From Bog-473 sp963782415 (GTDB taxonomy: Bacteria; Actinomycetota; Acidimicrobiia; Acidimicrobiales; RAAP-2): 64,000 nt of DNA. The notes beneath the pieces are model-generated. The model worked only from the letters and a program-made list of their open reading frames with translations, was not told where the DNA came from and did not search any database. Shown piece by piece: positions 32,736 through 41,740 of this stretch; position 1 is the first letter of the stretch, and every line of letters begins with the position of its first letter. The stretch is from the NCBI GenBank assembly GCA_963782415.1, contig CAWAJT010000004.1, positions 1,012,643-1,076,642 on the forward strand. Direction: 5' to 3'. Position numbers and translations under genes: made by a program.

Positions 32736-33899
32736 GTGCCCACCCCCCGAGATCTATTGAACGAGGCCAAGGCGTCCATCCGCGAGGTGGACCAGGCCGA
32801 GGCGCAGGCCCTGTTGGAGGTCGGTGGCGTGACCTTCCTCGATGTCCGGGAGCCGGACGAGTACGAGCAGGGAGCGCTGCCCAACGCCGTGCACCTGCCC
32901 CGCGGCCACCTCGAGTTCCAGGTGGAGGGCAAGCTGCCCGACAAGGCGGCCCCGGTCGTCGTCTACTGCGCCGGGGGCGTGCGCTCGGCCTTCGCCGCCA
33001 AGACGATGAACGATCTGGGCTACACCGACGTGCAGTCGATGATCGGCGGCTTCAACAAGTGGAAGGACGACGACCGGCCCTGGGCGGCGCCCCAGACGCT
33101 GACCCCGGCCCAGCGCAACCGCTACCAGCGCCACGTCCTGCTGCCCGAGGTGGGCGAGACGGGCCAGCTCAAGCTGCTCGGCTCCAAGGTGCTGCTGCTC
33201 GGCGCCGGGGGCCTGGGCTCGCCGGCCGCGCTGTACCTGGCCGCCGCCGGCGTGGGCACGCTCGGCATCATCGACATGGACGTCGTCGACGAGTCGAACC
33301 TGCAACGTCAGATCCTCCACAACATGGACCGTGTGGGTGACCGCAAGGTCGACTCCGCCAAGAAGACGCTGACGGCGCTGAACCCCGACGTCAACGTGGT
33401 CACGTACGACGTGCGTCTCGGTGCCGACAACATCCTCGACATCATCGACGGCTACGACGCCATCGTCGACGGGACCGACAACTTCCCGACCCGCTATCTC
33501 GTCAACGATGCCTCGCTGCTCAAGCGGATCCCCGTGATCCACGGGTCGATCTTCCGCTTCGAGGGTCAGGTCACGGTCTTCGATCCCTACAACGGGCCCT
33601 GCTACCGCTGCCTGATCCCCGAACCGCCGCCGGCCGAACTGGCGCCCTCGTGCTCCGAGGCCGGCGTGCTGGGTGTCCTCCCCGGCATCATCGGCTCCAT
33701 CCAGGCCATTGAGACCATCAAGATGCTGCTCGGACTCGGTGACCCTCTGATCGGGCGCCTGCTCTCCTACGACGCGCTGGAGGAGTCCTTCCGGACGTTC
33801 AAGGTGCGGCGGGACCCCGCCTGCCCGGCTTGCGGGCCCGATGCCGGCGAGATCGTCATCGCCGAGTACGACGATCTCTGCATGCCGCACGCCCACTGA
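32736..33899 (+). CDS. N-terminal rhodanese fused to ThiF/MoeB-type E1 enzyme
   Basis: 387 residues from GTG 32736, chosen because GGAGG lies 8 bases upstream. Residues ~14-115 are a rhodanese domain with active Cys78 (VVYCAGGVRSA). Residues ~122-387 are a ThiF/MoeB domain: 'GAGGLGSPAALYLAAAG' (ATP site, 156 on), 'IDMDVVDESNLQRQ', Zn-binding 'CYRC' and 'CPAC', and 'APSCSEAGVLG'. Such enzymes adenylate a ubiquitin-like sulfur carrier (MoaD, ThiS, CysO) and load sulfur on it. In MoeZ/Uba4 the rhodanese is C-terminal; here the order is reversed. No sulfur-carrier gene is next to it. Confidence 0.92.
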   Translation: MPTPRDLLNEAKASIREVDQAEAQALLEVGGVTFLDVREPDEYEQGALPNAVHLPRGHLEFQVEGKLPDKAAPVVVYCAGGVRSAFAAKTMNDLGYTDVQSMIGGFNKWKDDDRPWAAPQTLTPAQRNRYQRHVLLPEVGETGQLKLLGSKVLLLGAGGLGSPAALYLAAAGVGTLGIIDMDVVDESNLQRQILHNMDRVGDRKVDSAKKTLTALNPDVNVVTYDVRLGADNILDIIDGYDAIVDGTDNFPTRYLVNDASLLKRIPVIHGSIFRFEGQVTVFDPYNGPCYRCLIPEPPPAELAPSCSEAGVLGVLPGIIGSIQAIETIKMLLGLGDPLIGRLLSYDALEESFRTFKVRRDPACPACGPDAGEIVIAEYDDLCMPHAH

Positions 33900-33948
33900 G
33901 GACCCGGCCGGCGTGGACCGACGTCGCCGGCGACGGTGCCGCCGCCGT

Positions 33949-35781
33949 TCACGAGGTGGTCCAGAGCCGCACGCCGCCGTCGGTCCGGTGCGGGCCGTAG
34001 GCCCTGTCGAAGAGCCGCGTGGCGCAGTCCGAGCCCGGGGCCGAGACGACGACAGCCGCCAACGACGCATTCCAGCGGCGAAGTTCGGCGCGAACGGCCG
34101 GCGGTGCAAGCCGCGGCTGGCCACCACCGGCACACTCGGCCAGGACCTCCTGCACCAGGGAGGGGTCGCTGTCGAACGTCGCCGTGCCGTCAGCGCTCCG
34201 GAAGACGGCGTACCCGCCGGGCATCTTGAAAGTGTCGTGGGCCATTGCCTGCCAGAGCATGGCCGACGCGTCGACAGGGCTGGCGAACGGATAGACGACG
34301 ACGGTCGTGCCGACCGGTATTGATCGGGCAGCGCCGGTGAACCACGACGGGACAACGCTCGGATCCGACCCATAGGGCCAGACGGGGAGCAAGGGGATCA
34401 GGGTGACCACAACCAGGACGGTGGTGGCGGCGGTGGCCCGGAGCCGGTCGCCGGGCTGACCCCGTCCGACCAGTCGTGCGTAGACCTCGTCGACGAACAG
34501 CGCGAGGAGCAGCGCGGCGAACAGCCAGAAGAACTCGACGTAGCGGGACGCGGCACCACTCTCGAAGAGAGGGAGATGGGCCAGGACGTCGAACGGCAAG
34601 GGGATCCCCGTCTTGTGCCCGTCGACATGGAGGTAGGACCCCATCGACAGCACCATCCCGGCCACGGCCATCAGAGCGGCGAACTGCACGAGTCGCCGGC
34701 GCCGAAGCGCAATGGTGCCCACGACCAAAATGATCACGAGTGGGATGCCCACGTAGGAGCCGTTCTCGTTGGGGGCGGCCATGGTGATGCGCCAGTTGGC
34801 GTCGCGTTCGGCGACGAGGGAATCACCCAAGGTGGCGTGTCCGAAGGTGAAGCGTTGGACCTCCGTGGGGACGATGAGGCCCACCGGGTCGCTCGACAGA
34901 CCGGCGATCACGGTCGGGCTCTGCGCGGGACCAGTGATGTGTTCGGGACCTTCCAGTGCCGTCCAGACCCCGAATCCGCTGCCCAGCACGAATACCAGCA
35001 GCGCACACGCGCCCATCCGCGCCAGCCGTGGGATGTCGACGGCCGGGCGCCGGAGCAGCCAGTAGATGATCCACAGGGCGGCAGCTATGGCGGCCATGAC
35101 GGCCATTGACGCGAACACTTCGGCCGAGACGTACAGCTGAGCAACGAAGCATCCTCCGACAAGGATGCCTGTCAGCCATGGAGGATCCGACTTCGTTCTG
35201 AAGAAGCGGTCGAGCAAGAGCACAACGAGAGGCGGCAGAAAGCCGACGATGAGAAACAGATGGGCGCCGCCTTCCGCCGCGACGAAGGGCGAGAAGCCAT
35301 AGAGCAACCCGCCGACGAATGCAGCAGGGCGCCAACGGATGAAACGTCTTGCCATCAGATAGAAGGTCATGGCCGAGCTGGCGAGTGCGAGGTTCACCAT
35401 GACGTTGAACGTGGCGATGGGACCGAAGAGAAGGGTGATAGGTGTCCCCAGCGCACCGAGCAGCGGCATTGTCGTGTTGTCCATCAGGTTGATGCCCGAT
35501 GGCGCGTTCAGGAAATTGTTCGCCAGAGGATTGTGGCCGTGAAGGAGCGCCCACGGTGTCTGGGCCAGGAACCAGATCTCTTCGGGCACATCGGCACCAC
35601 CCAGTTGGACCGTGTGGGTGACCCCGTGCCGCCACGTCCCGGCGTTGGCGAACAGCGAGATGCCGAGGTAGGCGATCGCCACCGAGAGGGTGACCCAGCC
35701 ACCGTCGCGTCGGCGCGTCGGTGGGGCGGCCGCCGGGCGCCGTTCACGGCCCGAGGGGTGTGCGACGGCCAGATCAGTCAC
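33949..35781 (-). CDS. Polytopic membrane protein, GT-C-like
   Basis: 610 residues with about a dozen hydrophobic segments ('WVTLSVAIAYLGISLFANAG', 'TLLFGPIATFNVMVNLALAS', 'GFLPPLVVLLLDRFF', 'VGIPLVIILVVGTIAL') and a C-terminal extracytoplasmic domain of ~130 residues. The first long loop has acidic residues (VPEEIWFLAQTPWALLHGHN), a layout like GT-C glycosyltransferases that use polyprenyl-phosphate sugars. No substrate can be assigned. It stands alone, convergent with the rhodanese-ThiF gene. Confidence 0.7.
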   Translation of the reverse strand: MTDLAVAHPSGRERRPAAAPPTRRRDGGWVTLSVAIAYLGISLFANAGTWRHGVTHTVQLGGADVPEEIWFLAQTPWALLHGHNPLANNFLNAPSGINLMDNTTMPLLGALGTPITLLFGPIATFNVMVNLALASSAMTFYLMARRFIRWRPAAFVGGLLYGFSPFVAAEGGAHLFLIVGFLPPLVVLLLDRFFRTKSDPPWLTGILVGGCFVAQLYVSAEVFASMAVMAAIAAALWIIYWLLRRPAVDIPRLARMGACALLVFVLGSGFGVWTALEGPEHITGPAQSPTVIAGLSSDPVGLIVPTEVQRFTFGHATLGDSLVAERDANWRITMAAPNENGSYVGIPLVIILVVGTIALRRRRLVQFAALMAVAGMVLSMGSYLHVDGHKTGIPLPFDVLAHLPLFESGAASRYVEFFWLFAALLLALFVDEVYARLVGRGQPGDRLRATAATTVLVVVTLIPLLPVWPYGSDPSVVPSWFTGAARSIPVGTTVVVYPFASPVDASAMLWQAMAHDTFKMPGGYAVFRSADGTATFDSDPSLVQEVLAECAGGGQPRLAPPAVRAELRRWNASLAAVVVSAPGSDCATRLFDRAYGPHRTDGGVRLWTTS

Positions 35782-36063
35782 GACTGTGGCTCCCCGAGAC
35801 GGCCAGGGCCAGCGGCCCTCGCCTGCCTATCTCGCGCCGGGGGGCAGATCCTTCGCCCAGCCAACTGGGCCCAGCCGTGCGAAACCCCCCGCATCACGCG
35901 TGGACCAGCGGCGATGCTCTCGAGAGGTCGAGTCGCACGGTGTTCCGTTGCGGTCCACCCGGCGGAAGCTACCAGCTCCCTCGTCGGCTCCCCTGGGCAA
36001 CCCAGATACCCGTGGCGCCGTCAGCACGCCTCTCGAGCGCGCTGGGGGGTCACCCGCTAGACA
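35782..36063. other. Intergenic region between divergent genes
   Basis: 282 bases separating the membrane protein (-) and the hydrolase (+). It should hold both promoters. I see no clear consensus promoter, RNA gene or repeat. Confidence 0.4.
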
Positions 36064-36930
36064 ATGACCATGACGCAGTCGGCGCCCACAGCCAAGTCCT
36101 TCCCTGTCAACGGGGTCGATCTGGCCTGGTCCGAGCAGGGGCGGGGGCCAGAGGGGGCGCCGGCGCTCGTGCTCTGCCACGGCTTCACCGGCTCGTCCCA
36201 CGATTTCGCACTCGAGATCGACGCCCTGGCGACCGACCGGCGTGTGGTCACGCTCGACCAGCGCGGACACGGCCACTCGACGAAGACGGGCCATCTCGAG
36301 GGGTACACCCTCGACCAGCTCGTCGCCGACCTGACGGGGTTCCTCGACGGGGTGGGGGAGGGGCCCGTGGATCTCCTTGGTCACTCCATGGGAGGGCGGG
36401 TGGTCCTGGGCCTCGTCCTGAGCCGGCCGGATCTGGTCCGCTCCTTGATCCTCATGGACACGAGTGCGTGGTCGTTCCTCCCGCCCGACAAGGAGATCCG
36501 CTCGCTCGTCCACGGGTTCATCGACGCGTTCGACCCCGCGGCGGGCATGCCTGCCACATTGAGCATGGGCGGCCCCGAGGACGCGCTCATTGAGGAACGC
36601 ACGCCGGCTGAGTGGCGCAAGGAGAAGGATGCCATCTTCGCCGGCATGGATGCCTACGCGGTCAAGGGCCTGGGCGGCGAGCTGATGGGCGACGTCGCGG
36701 AGCATGCCGGCTCCCTGCGCGCCCGGTTGTCGTCGGTCACGTGCCCGACGAGTGTCATCGTCGGCGAGCACGACCATCCGCTGATCGACCAGGCGCCGGA
36801 GCTCAGCGCTGAGGTGGCGAACGGGCGGTTGAGCGTCATTCCCGGCGCCTACCACTCGCCGCAGCTCACGCACGCGCCGGCCTGGCGCGCCACGGTCGAG
36901 GCCCATCTGGCCTGGGCCGCATCGTCGTGA
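36064..36930 (+). CDS. Alpha/beta hydrolase
   Basis: 288 residues. 'ALVLCHGFTGSSHDFALEID' (oxyanion), 'VVTLDQRGHGHSTKTG', nucleophile Ser in 'VDLLGHSMGGRVVLGLVLS', Asp in 'VIVGEHDHPLI' and His in 'IPGAYHSPQLTHA' form a complete triad of the epoxide-hydrolase/carboxylesterase type. The GTGA overlap with the aldo/keto reductase suggests a two-gene operon. Substrate unknown. A second ATG at 36070 could also be used. Confidence 0.87.
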   Translation: MTMTQSAPTAKSFPVNGVDLAWSEQGRGPEGAPALVLCHGFTGSSHDFALEIDALATDRRVVTLDQRGHGHSTKTGHLEGYTLDQLVADLTGFLDGVGEGPVDLLGHSMGGRVVLGLVLSRPDLVRSLILMDTSAWSFLPPDKEIRSLVHGFIDAFDPAAGMPATLSMGGPEDALIEERTPAEWRKEKDAIFAGMDAYAVKGLGGELMGDVAEHAGSLRARLSSVTCPTSVIVGEHDHPLIDQAPELSAEVANGRLSVIPGAYHSPQLTHAPAWRATVEAHLAWAASS

Positions 36931-37931
36931 GCGACAACCCGCCGCAAGCCGGAGATCGGGTCCAGCTCGCCGGCACCGACGTCGCCATCCCGCCTCTCGG
37001 TGTCGGGACGTGGGCCTGGGGCGACAAGGGCACCTGGGGCATGGGCGGCTACGACCGGTCCCTCACCGAATCGACCATCCGCGAGGCCTGGGAGGCCAGC
37101 ATCGCGGCGGGTGTCGTGCTCTTCGACACCGCCGAGGTCTACGGGAACGGCGAGAGCGAGCGCATCATCGGGCGACTGCTCGCCGCCGACCCAGGCGTAC
37201 GCAGCAAGGTCGTCATCGCGTCGAAGTTCATGCCCAGCCCGTGGAAGGTCAACGTGCGTGCCGCCCTGGTGTCGGCAGCCCGCGCCTCACGCGAGCGGTT
37301 GGGCGTCGATGCGATCGACCTCTACCAGATCCATGGTCCCATTTCGTTGCGCTCCCACGATGCGCTGGCCGACGCGCTGGCCGCCGCACATTCCGAGGGC
37401 ATCGTGCGCGCCGTCGGCGTGTCGAACTATTCGGCCAAAGAGACGCGTTCCATCAATGCGGCGTTGCGCAAGTGCGACCTCCACTTGGCCAGCAACCAGA
37501 TCGAATTCTCGCTCCTGCGGGCCATGCCACTCCGAGTGGGGCTCATCGGCACCTGTCGCGAGCTCGGTGTCGTGCCCCTCGCGTACTCACCGATCGGCCA
37601 GGGGCGATTGACCGGCAAATACTCGGCGGCGAACCCGCCGCCCCGGGGGCGCTCGTTCTCAGCGCATCCGATGTCGCTCGTGGACGCGATCGTCGCACAG
37701 CTCCGCCGCATCGGGACGGAGCACGACGACCGCACGCCGAGCCAGGTGGCGCTGGCCTGGCTCATGGCCAAGGGCGCCGTTCCCATCCCGGGTGCCAAGA
37801 ATCGGGACCAGGCAGAACAGAACGCGGGCGCACTGGGCTGGAGCTTGACGGACGACGAACTGGACCTTCTCGATACCGTGGCCCTCTATGGGACCCGGGG
37901 TCTCTCCCAGCGCATTTGGCAGCACGGCTGA
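36927..37931 (+). CDS. Aldo/keto reductase
   Basis: NADPH-dependent (beta/alpha)8 oxidoreductase, 334 residues. Catalytic tetrad: Asp and Tyr in 'LFDTAEVYGNGESE', Lys in 'VVIASKFMPSP', His in 'IDLYQIHGPIS'; cofactor loop 'VPIPGAKNRDQAEQNAGALG'. It overlaps the preceding hydrolase by GTGA. Of the family that includes pyridoxal reductase and plant AKR-like enzymes; substrate unknown. Confidence 0.92.
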   Translation: MSDNPPQAGDRVQLAGTDVAIPPLGVGTWAWGDKGTWGMGGYDRSLTESTIREAWEASIAAGVVLFDTAEVYGNGESERIIGRLLAADPGVRSKVVIASKFMPSPWKVNVRAALVSAARASRERLGVDAIDLYQIHGPISLRSHDALADALAAAHSEGIVRAVGVSNYSAKETRSINAALRKCDLHLASNQIEFSLLRAMPLRVGLIGTCRELGVVPLAYSPIGQGRLTGKYSAANPPPRGRSFSAHPMSLVDAIVAQLRRIGTEHDDRTPSQVALAWLMAKGAVPIPGAKNRDQAEQNAGALGWSLTDDELDLLDTVALYGTRGLSQRIWQHG

Positions 37932-37952
37932 AAGCGGCGGTACCGTCTTCAG

Positions 37953-38915
37953 GTGATCGCTGGACTCGTCGACTCGGGACTTCCACCACTCAGCGGCTCG
38001 CAGTTCTTCACGACGCAGTTCAACGTCGTCCCTGTCGCCATGATCATCGTGGCCCTCGGCCTCTACCTGTGGGGCGTGCGACGGAACAATGCCCTCCACC
38101 CGCGCCACCGCTGGCCCGTCGGCAGAACCGTGGCGTGGGTCGCCGCGCTGTGCAGCACCGCAGTCGGGATCTTCAGCTTCGTCGGCGTGTACGACCGCGA
38201 GCTGTTCTGGGACCACATGGTCCAACACCTGATCCTGATCATGGTGGCTGCCCCCCTCTTCGCCGTCGCCTCCCCCTTGCGGCTGGCCTTCAACGCGACG
38301 TCAGGTACCGCGCACATTGTCGTCACCGAGGCATTGCGTTCCCGTGTCGCCACCGTGCTCGGGAATCCGATCATCGCCTTCATCCTGTACGCAATCGTCA
38401 TCCCGATCAGCCACCTGACCATTTGGTACAACTACACGCTCACCCAGGAGACCGTGCACAATGCGGAGCATCTGGTCTTCTTGCTGGTGGGCTATCTGTT
38501 CTGGCGGCAGATCTTCGGGAACGACCCGAACGTCCATCGCCTCCATCCGGCACTGCAGTTCTTCTACCTGTTCTTGGCCGTCCCGATCGACACGTTCACC
38601 GGTCTGTCCCTGGCCGGCGCGACCCATGAGCTGTTTCCCGCCTACTTGGCCACGAACCGGACCTGGGGGCCCTCTCTCGTCGTCGACCTCCACGTGGGCG
38701 GTGACATCATGTGGGTGGTCGGCGACACCTTGATGTTGTGGCCGATGATCCCGGTCGCCCTCCGCTGGATGCACATGGAGGAGCGCAAGGCCGTTCGCGT
38801 CGATGCCGAGCTCGATGCGCAGGCGCTGGCCGAGGCCGCCCCGGCGGGAAGCCCCTCGGGTCAGCCGCCGAGATCCATCAGCTCCACGCGGACCCCGTCA
38901 GGATCGGTGCAGTAG
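37953..38915 (+). CDS. ctaG: CtaG-type cytochrome c oxidase assembly membrane protein
   Basis: 320 residues with about seven membrane helices. The caa3-CtaG family pattern is clear: 'LFWDHMVQHLILIMVAAPLF', 'HLTIWYNYTLTQETVHNAEH', 'PIDTFTGLSLAGATHELFPA' and 'GGDIMWVVGDTLMLWPMIPV', with conserved His that may bind copper. It helps mature the copper centre of the terminal oxidase, so the organism respires aerobically. Its last 55 bases overlap the convergent VOC gene; the tail after ~285 is low-complexity, and the true stop is as read. Confidence 0.9.
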   Translation: MIAGLVDSGLPPLSGSQFFTTQFNVVPVAMIIVALGLYLWGVRRNNALHPRHRWPVGRTVAWVAALCSTAVGIFSFVGVYDRELFWDHMVQHLILIMVAAPLFAVASPLRLAFNATSGTAHIVVTEALRSRVATVLGNPIIAFILYAIVIPISHLTIWYNYTLTQETVHNAEHLVFLLVGYLFWRQIFGNDPNVHRLHPALQFFYLFLAVPIDTFTGLSLAGATHELFPAYLATNRTWGPSLVVDLHVGGDIMWVVGDTLMLWPMIPVALRWMHMEERKAVRVDAELDAQALAEAAPAGSPSGQPPRSISSTRTPSGSVQ

Positions 38916-39313
38916 AGAAACTCGAGGGACGTCCCCCCGAGGTCGATGGTCGTCCGGCTCGTCTCGACGATGGCGCCGCCGAGCTCGACGATCCGGGCCG
39001 CCGTTCCCGCCACGTCGCGTACGCGGAAGGACAGGTGGGTCAGGCCGAGTTGGTTGACCGCCCGCCGCTCTCGTGGGCCGAAGGGGGCCGGCTCCTCGAA
39101 GGCCAAGAGCTCAATGGCGGTCGTTCCCTTGCGGATGAACTGAGAGGTCACCGCCACGTCGGGAAACTCCATGAGCGCGGCGAACTCGGAGCCGATGGCA
39201 TGAGATTCGGCCTGTTCGAAGCCGAGGGCGTCGCAGTAGAAGCGAAGCGACCGTTCGAGGTCGCTGACGCAGATGCCGAAGTGCGAGAAAACAGGTCCCG
39301 GGTCGTCGTTCAC
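38861..39313 (-). CDS. VOC family protein (methylmalonyl-CoA epimerase-like)
   Basis: 150 residues from GTG 39313. 'VFSHFGICVSDLERSLRFYC' and 'GLTHLSFRVRDVAGTAARIV' open the two VOC modules; 'EFLYCTDPDGVRVELMDLGG' closes the second with the metal Glu. It sits next to the B12-dependent mutase gene (starts 52 bases apart, divergent), so methylmalonyl-CoA epimerase or a related CoA epimerase is an attractive guess, though sequence alone does not prove it. Confidence 0.82.
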   Translation of the reverse strand: MNDDPGPVFSHFGICVSDLERSLRFYCDALGFEQAESHAIGSEFAALMEFPDVAVTSQFIRKGTTAIELLAFEEPAPFGPRERRAVNQLGLTHLSFRVRDVAGTAARIVELGGAIVETSRTTIDLGGTSLEFLYCTDPDGVRVELMDLGG

Positions 39314-39364
39314 GGGCCGTAGTCTGCCCCGTGTGGCCCGGCTACCTCGAACCTCCGTAGGCTC

Positions 39365-40978
39365 ATGGTCGTGACACCGCAGAAGCAAGGCCCCCAAGGC
39401 AGTCCAGAACGTCTGACCGACTCGGGCATCGTCATTCAGCCCGTCTACCGCCAGGTGGATCTCGAGGGCTGGGATGCCGATGCGCAGCTGGGCGATCCGG
39501 GGGCCTTCCCCTACACCCGGGGCGTCCACGCCGGCATGTACCGCTCGAAGCTCTGGACCATGCGGCAGTATGCCGGGTTCGGTTCCGCCGAGCAGACCAA
39601 CCAACGCTTCAAGTTCCTCCTCGAAGCGGGCCAGACCGGACTCTCCTGCGCTTTCGACCTGCCGACGCAGATGGGTTACGACTCCGACCACACCCGCGCC
39701 GAAGGTGAGGTCGGCAAGGTCGGCGTCGCCATCGATTCCCTGGCGGACATGCGTCTGCTCATGGCGGACCTCCCGATGGACAAGGTCACGACGTCCATGA
39801 CGATCAATGCAACGGGTGCGATCCTGCTTCTCTTGTACCAACTGGTGGCCGAGGAGCAGGGAGTGGCCAGCGAGAAGATTCGCGGCACCATTCAGAACGA
39901 CATTTTGAAGGAGTACATCGCCCGCGGCACCTACATCTATCCGCCGCGACCATCCATGCGCCTGATCGTCGACACGTTCTCCTACTGCGCGGTCAACCTC
40001 CCGAGCTGGAACACCATCTCCATTTCGGGATACCACATTCGTGAGGCCGGTTCGACGGCTGTGCAGGAGATCGCCTTCACACTGGCCAATGGCATCGCCT
40101 ACGTCGAAGCTGCCATCGCGGCGGGGATGGACGTCGATGCCTTCGCACCGCGACTGTCGTTCTTCTGGAACGCGCACAACAACCTCTTCGAAGAGGTGGC
40201 CAAGTACAGGGCAGCACGGCGCATGTGGGCCCGCATCATGACCGAGCGCTTCGGCGCCAAGGACGAGCGTTCCAAGATGCTTCGCTTCCACACCCAGACC
40301 GGTGGGTCGACCCTGACCGCGCAGCAGCCTGAGAACAACATCGTCCGCGTCACCGTGCAGAGCCTGGCAGCCGCCCTCGGAGGTACGCAGAGCCTGCACA
40401 CCAATGGTTTCGACGAGGCACTCGGGCTGCCCACGACCAGGGCCGCCAAGATCGCCCTGCGGACCCAGCAGATCGTCGGATTCGAATCCGGCGTGGCAGA
40501 CACCGTCGATCCGTTGGCCGGGTCGTTCTTCGTGGAGTCCCTCACGGACGAGGTGGAACAGGCGGCCAATGCTTACCTGGAGCGGATCGAGCAACTCGGT
40601 GGCGCCGTGGCTGCCATTGAAGCGCGGTTCATGCAAGAGGAGATCGAGGCGGCCGCCTACAGCTTCGCCAAATCCGTCGACGATGGCGAGAAGGTGGTGG
40701 TCGGCGTCAACCGCTTCACCGACGCCGAAGAGGAGTCCACCGAGGTCTTCCCCATTGATGTGAAACTGCAGCAGATCCAGATTGACCGCACGCAGTCAGT
40801 GCGGGCCGAGCGGGACCAAACCGCCGTCGACCGCGCGCTGGCCGACATCGCCGAGACGGCACGGGGCGAGGGCAACCTGCTCGTCCCCATGAAGGCCGCA
40901 CTCAAGGAGATGGCGACGCTCGGCGAGGTCTCCGACGTCCTGCGGGCGGAGTTCGGCGTCTACCAGCCCGGAGGCTGA
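39365..40978 (+). CDS. Adenosylcobalamin-dependent acyl-CoA mutase, large subunit
   Basis: 537 residues forming the catalytic barrel of the methylmalonyl-CoA mutase family: 'FPYTRGVHAGMYRSKLWTMR', 'GLSCAFDLPTQMGYDSDH', 'RPSMRLIVDTFSYC', 'NTISISGYHIREAGSTAVQE' with the essential His, and 'GGTQSLHTNGFDEALGLPT'. The C-terminal cobalamin-binding domain (DxHxxG) is missing, so it needs a separate small subunit not present here. The retained Tyr and Arg (MY, SMR) are compatible with methylmalonyl-CoA; isobutyryl- or hydroxyisobutyryl-CoA mutase activity is not excluded. The adenosyltransferase at 31399 makes its cofactor. Confidence 0.92.
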   Translation: MVVTPQKQGPQGSPERLTDSGIVIQPVYRQVDLEGWDADAQLGDPGAFPYTRGVHAGMYRSKLWTMRQYAGFGSAEQTNQRFKFLLEAGQTGLSCAFDLPTQMGYDSDHTRAEGEVGKVGVAIDSLADMRLLMADLPMDKVTTSMTINATGAILLLLYQLVAEEQGVASEKIRGTIQNDILKEYIARGTYIYPPRPSMRLIVDTFSYCAVNLPSWNTISISGYHIREAGSTAVQEIAFTLANGIAYVEAAIAAGMDVDAFAPRLSFFWNAHNNLFEEVAKYRAARRMWARIMTERFGAKDERSKMLRFHTQTGGSTLTAQQPENNIVRVTVQSLAAALGGTQSLHTNGFDEALGLPTTRAAKIALRTQQIVGFESGVADTVDPLAGSFFVESLTDEVEQAANAYLERIEQLGGAVAAIEARFMQEEIEAAAYSFAKSVDDGEKVVVGVNRFTDAEEESTEVFPIDVKLQQIQIDRTQSVRAERDQTAVDRALADIAETARGEGNLLVPMKAALKEMATLGEVSDVLRAEFGVYQPGG

Positions 40979-40981
40979 ACC

Positions 40982-41644
40982 GTGGAAGGGGAGGGGGCGA
41001 CCAGGTTCTGGCCGCTGTTCGATCTCGTCGTCCGCACGCCGCGCCTTGAGCTGCGACTGCCCCGCGAGGACGAGTTCCCCGGTCTCATCGATCTGATCGA
41101 CCGCGGCATCCACGAGCCGGGGACGATGCCGTTCTTCATCCCCTGGACCGAGGGGGAGCCCGAGCAGCGGGCGCGTGCTTCGGCCCAGTGGTGGTGGCGG
41201 CAGCGGGCGCAATGGTCTCCTCAGAAGTGGAGCTTCACCGGCGCGGTGTTCGTGGACGGCCGCCCCGTCGGGGTGCAGGACCTGCAGGCAGAGCACTTTT
41301 GCGCCGTGCGCTCCGTCGAGACTGGGTCCTGGCTCGGCCGGGAACACCAGGGGCGGGGCCTCGGCCGCGAGATGCGAGAGGCGATCCTGCATTTGGCCTT
41401 TGCCGGACTGGGCGCAGAGGAGGCGCTGAGCGGTGCCTTCGAGGACAACGCAGCCTCTATCGCAACGTCACGCGCGGTGGGCTACGCGGACAACGGGGAG
41501 GCTCGTGGCCATCGTCGTGACAGCTCGGCCCGAACCATCCGCTTCCGCCTCGGGAGGGACGTCTGGGCGCAGCGTCGTCGCCACGACATCGAGATCCTGG
41601 GGCTGGAGCGTTGTCTTGACATGTTCGTCGGCCCTCCCGGCTGA
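40982..41644 (+). CDS. GNAT-family N-acetyltransferase
   Basis: 220 residues from GTG 40982, three bases after the mutase stop. The acetyl-CoA-binding motif is 'SWLGREHQGRGLGREMREAI' (Q/RxxGxG/A type), followed by 'AFEDNAASIATSRAVGYADN'. It belongs to the RimJ/RimL-like group; its target (protein N-terminus or small amine) is unknown. Close spacing suggests co-transcription with the mutase. Confidence 0.85.
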   Translation: MEGEGATRFWPLFDLVVRTPRLELRLPREDEFPGLIDLIDRGIHEPGTMPFFIPWTEGEPEQRARASAQWWWRQRAQWSPQKWSFTGAVFVDGRPVGVQDLQAEHFCAVRSVETGSWLGREHQGRGLGREMREAILHLAFAGLGAEEALSGAFEDNAASIATSRAVGYADNGEARGHRRDSSARTIRFRLGRDVWAQRRRHDIEILGLERCLDMFVGPPG

Positions 41645-41740
41645 GCCCATCGGGGTACGGGCCTTCGGGGTGAGCCGGCTCAGATTTGTGCCGGTCCCGC
41701 AGGGTCAACGTGATGCCCCCGCCGAGCGCCAGCAACGCGT

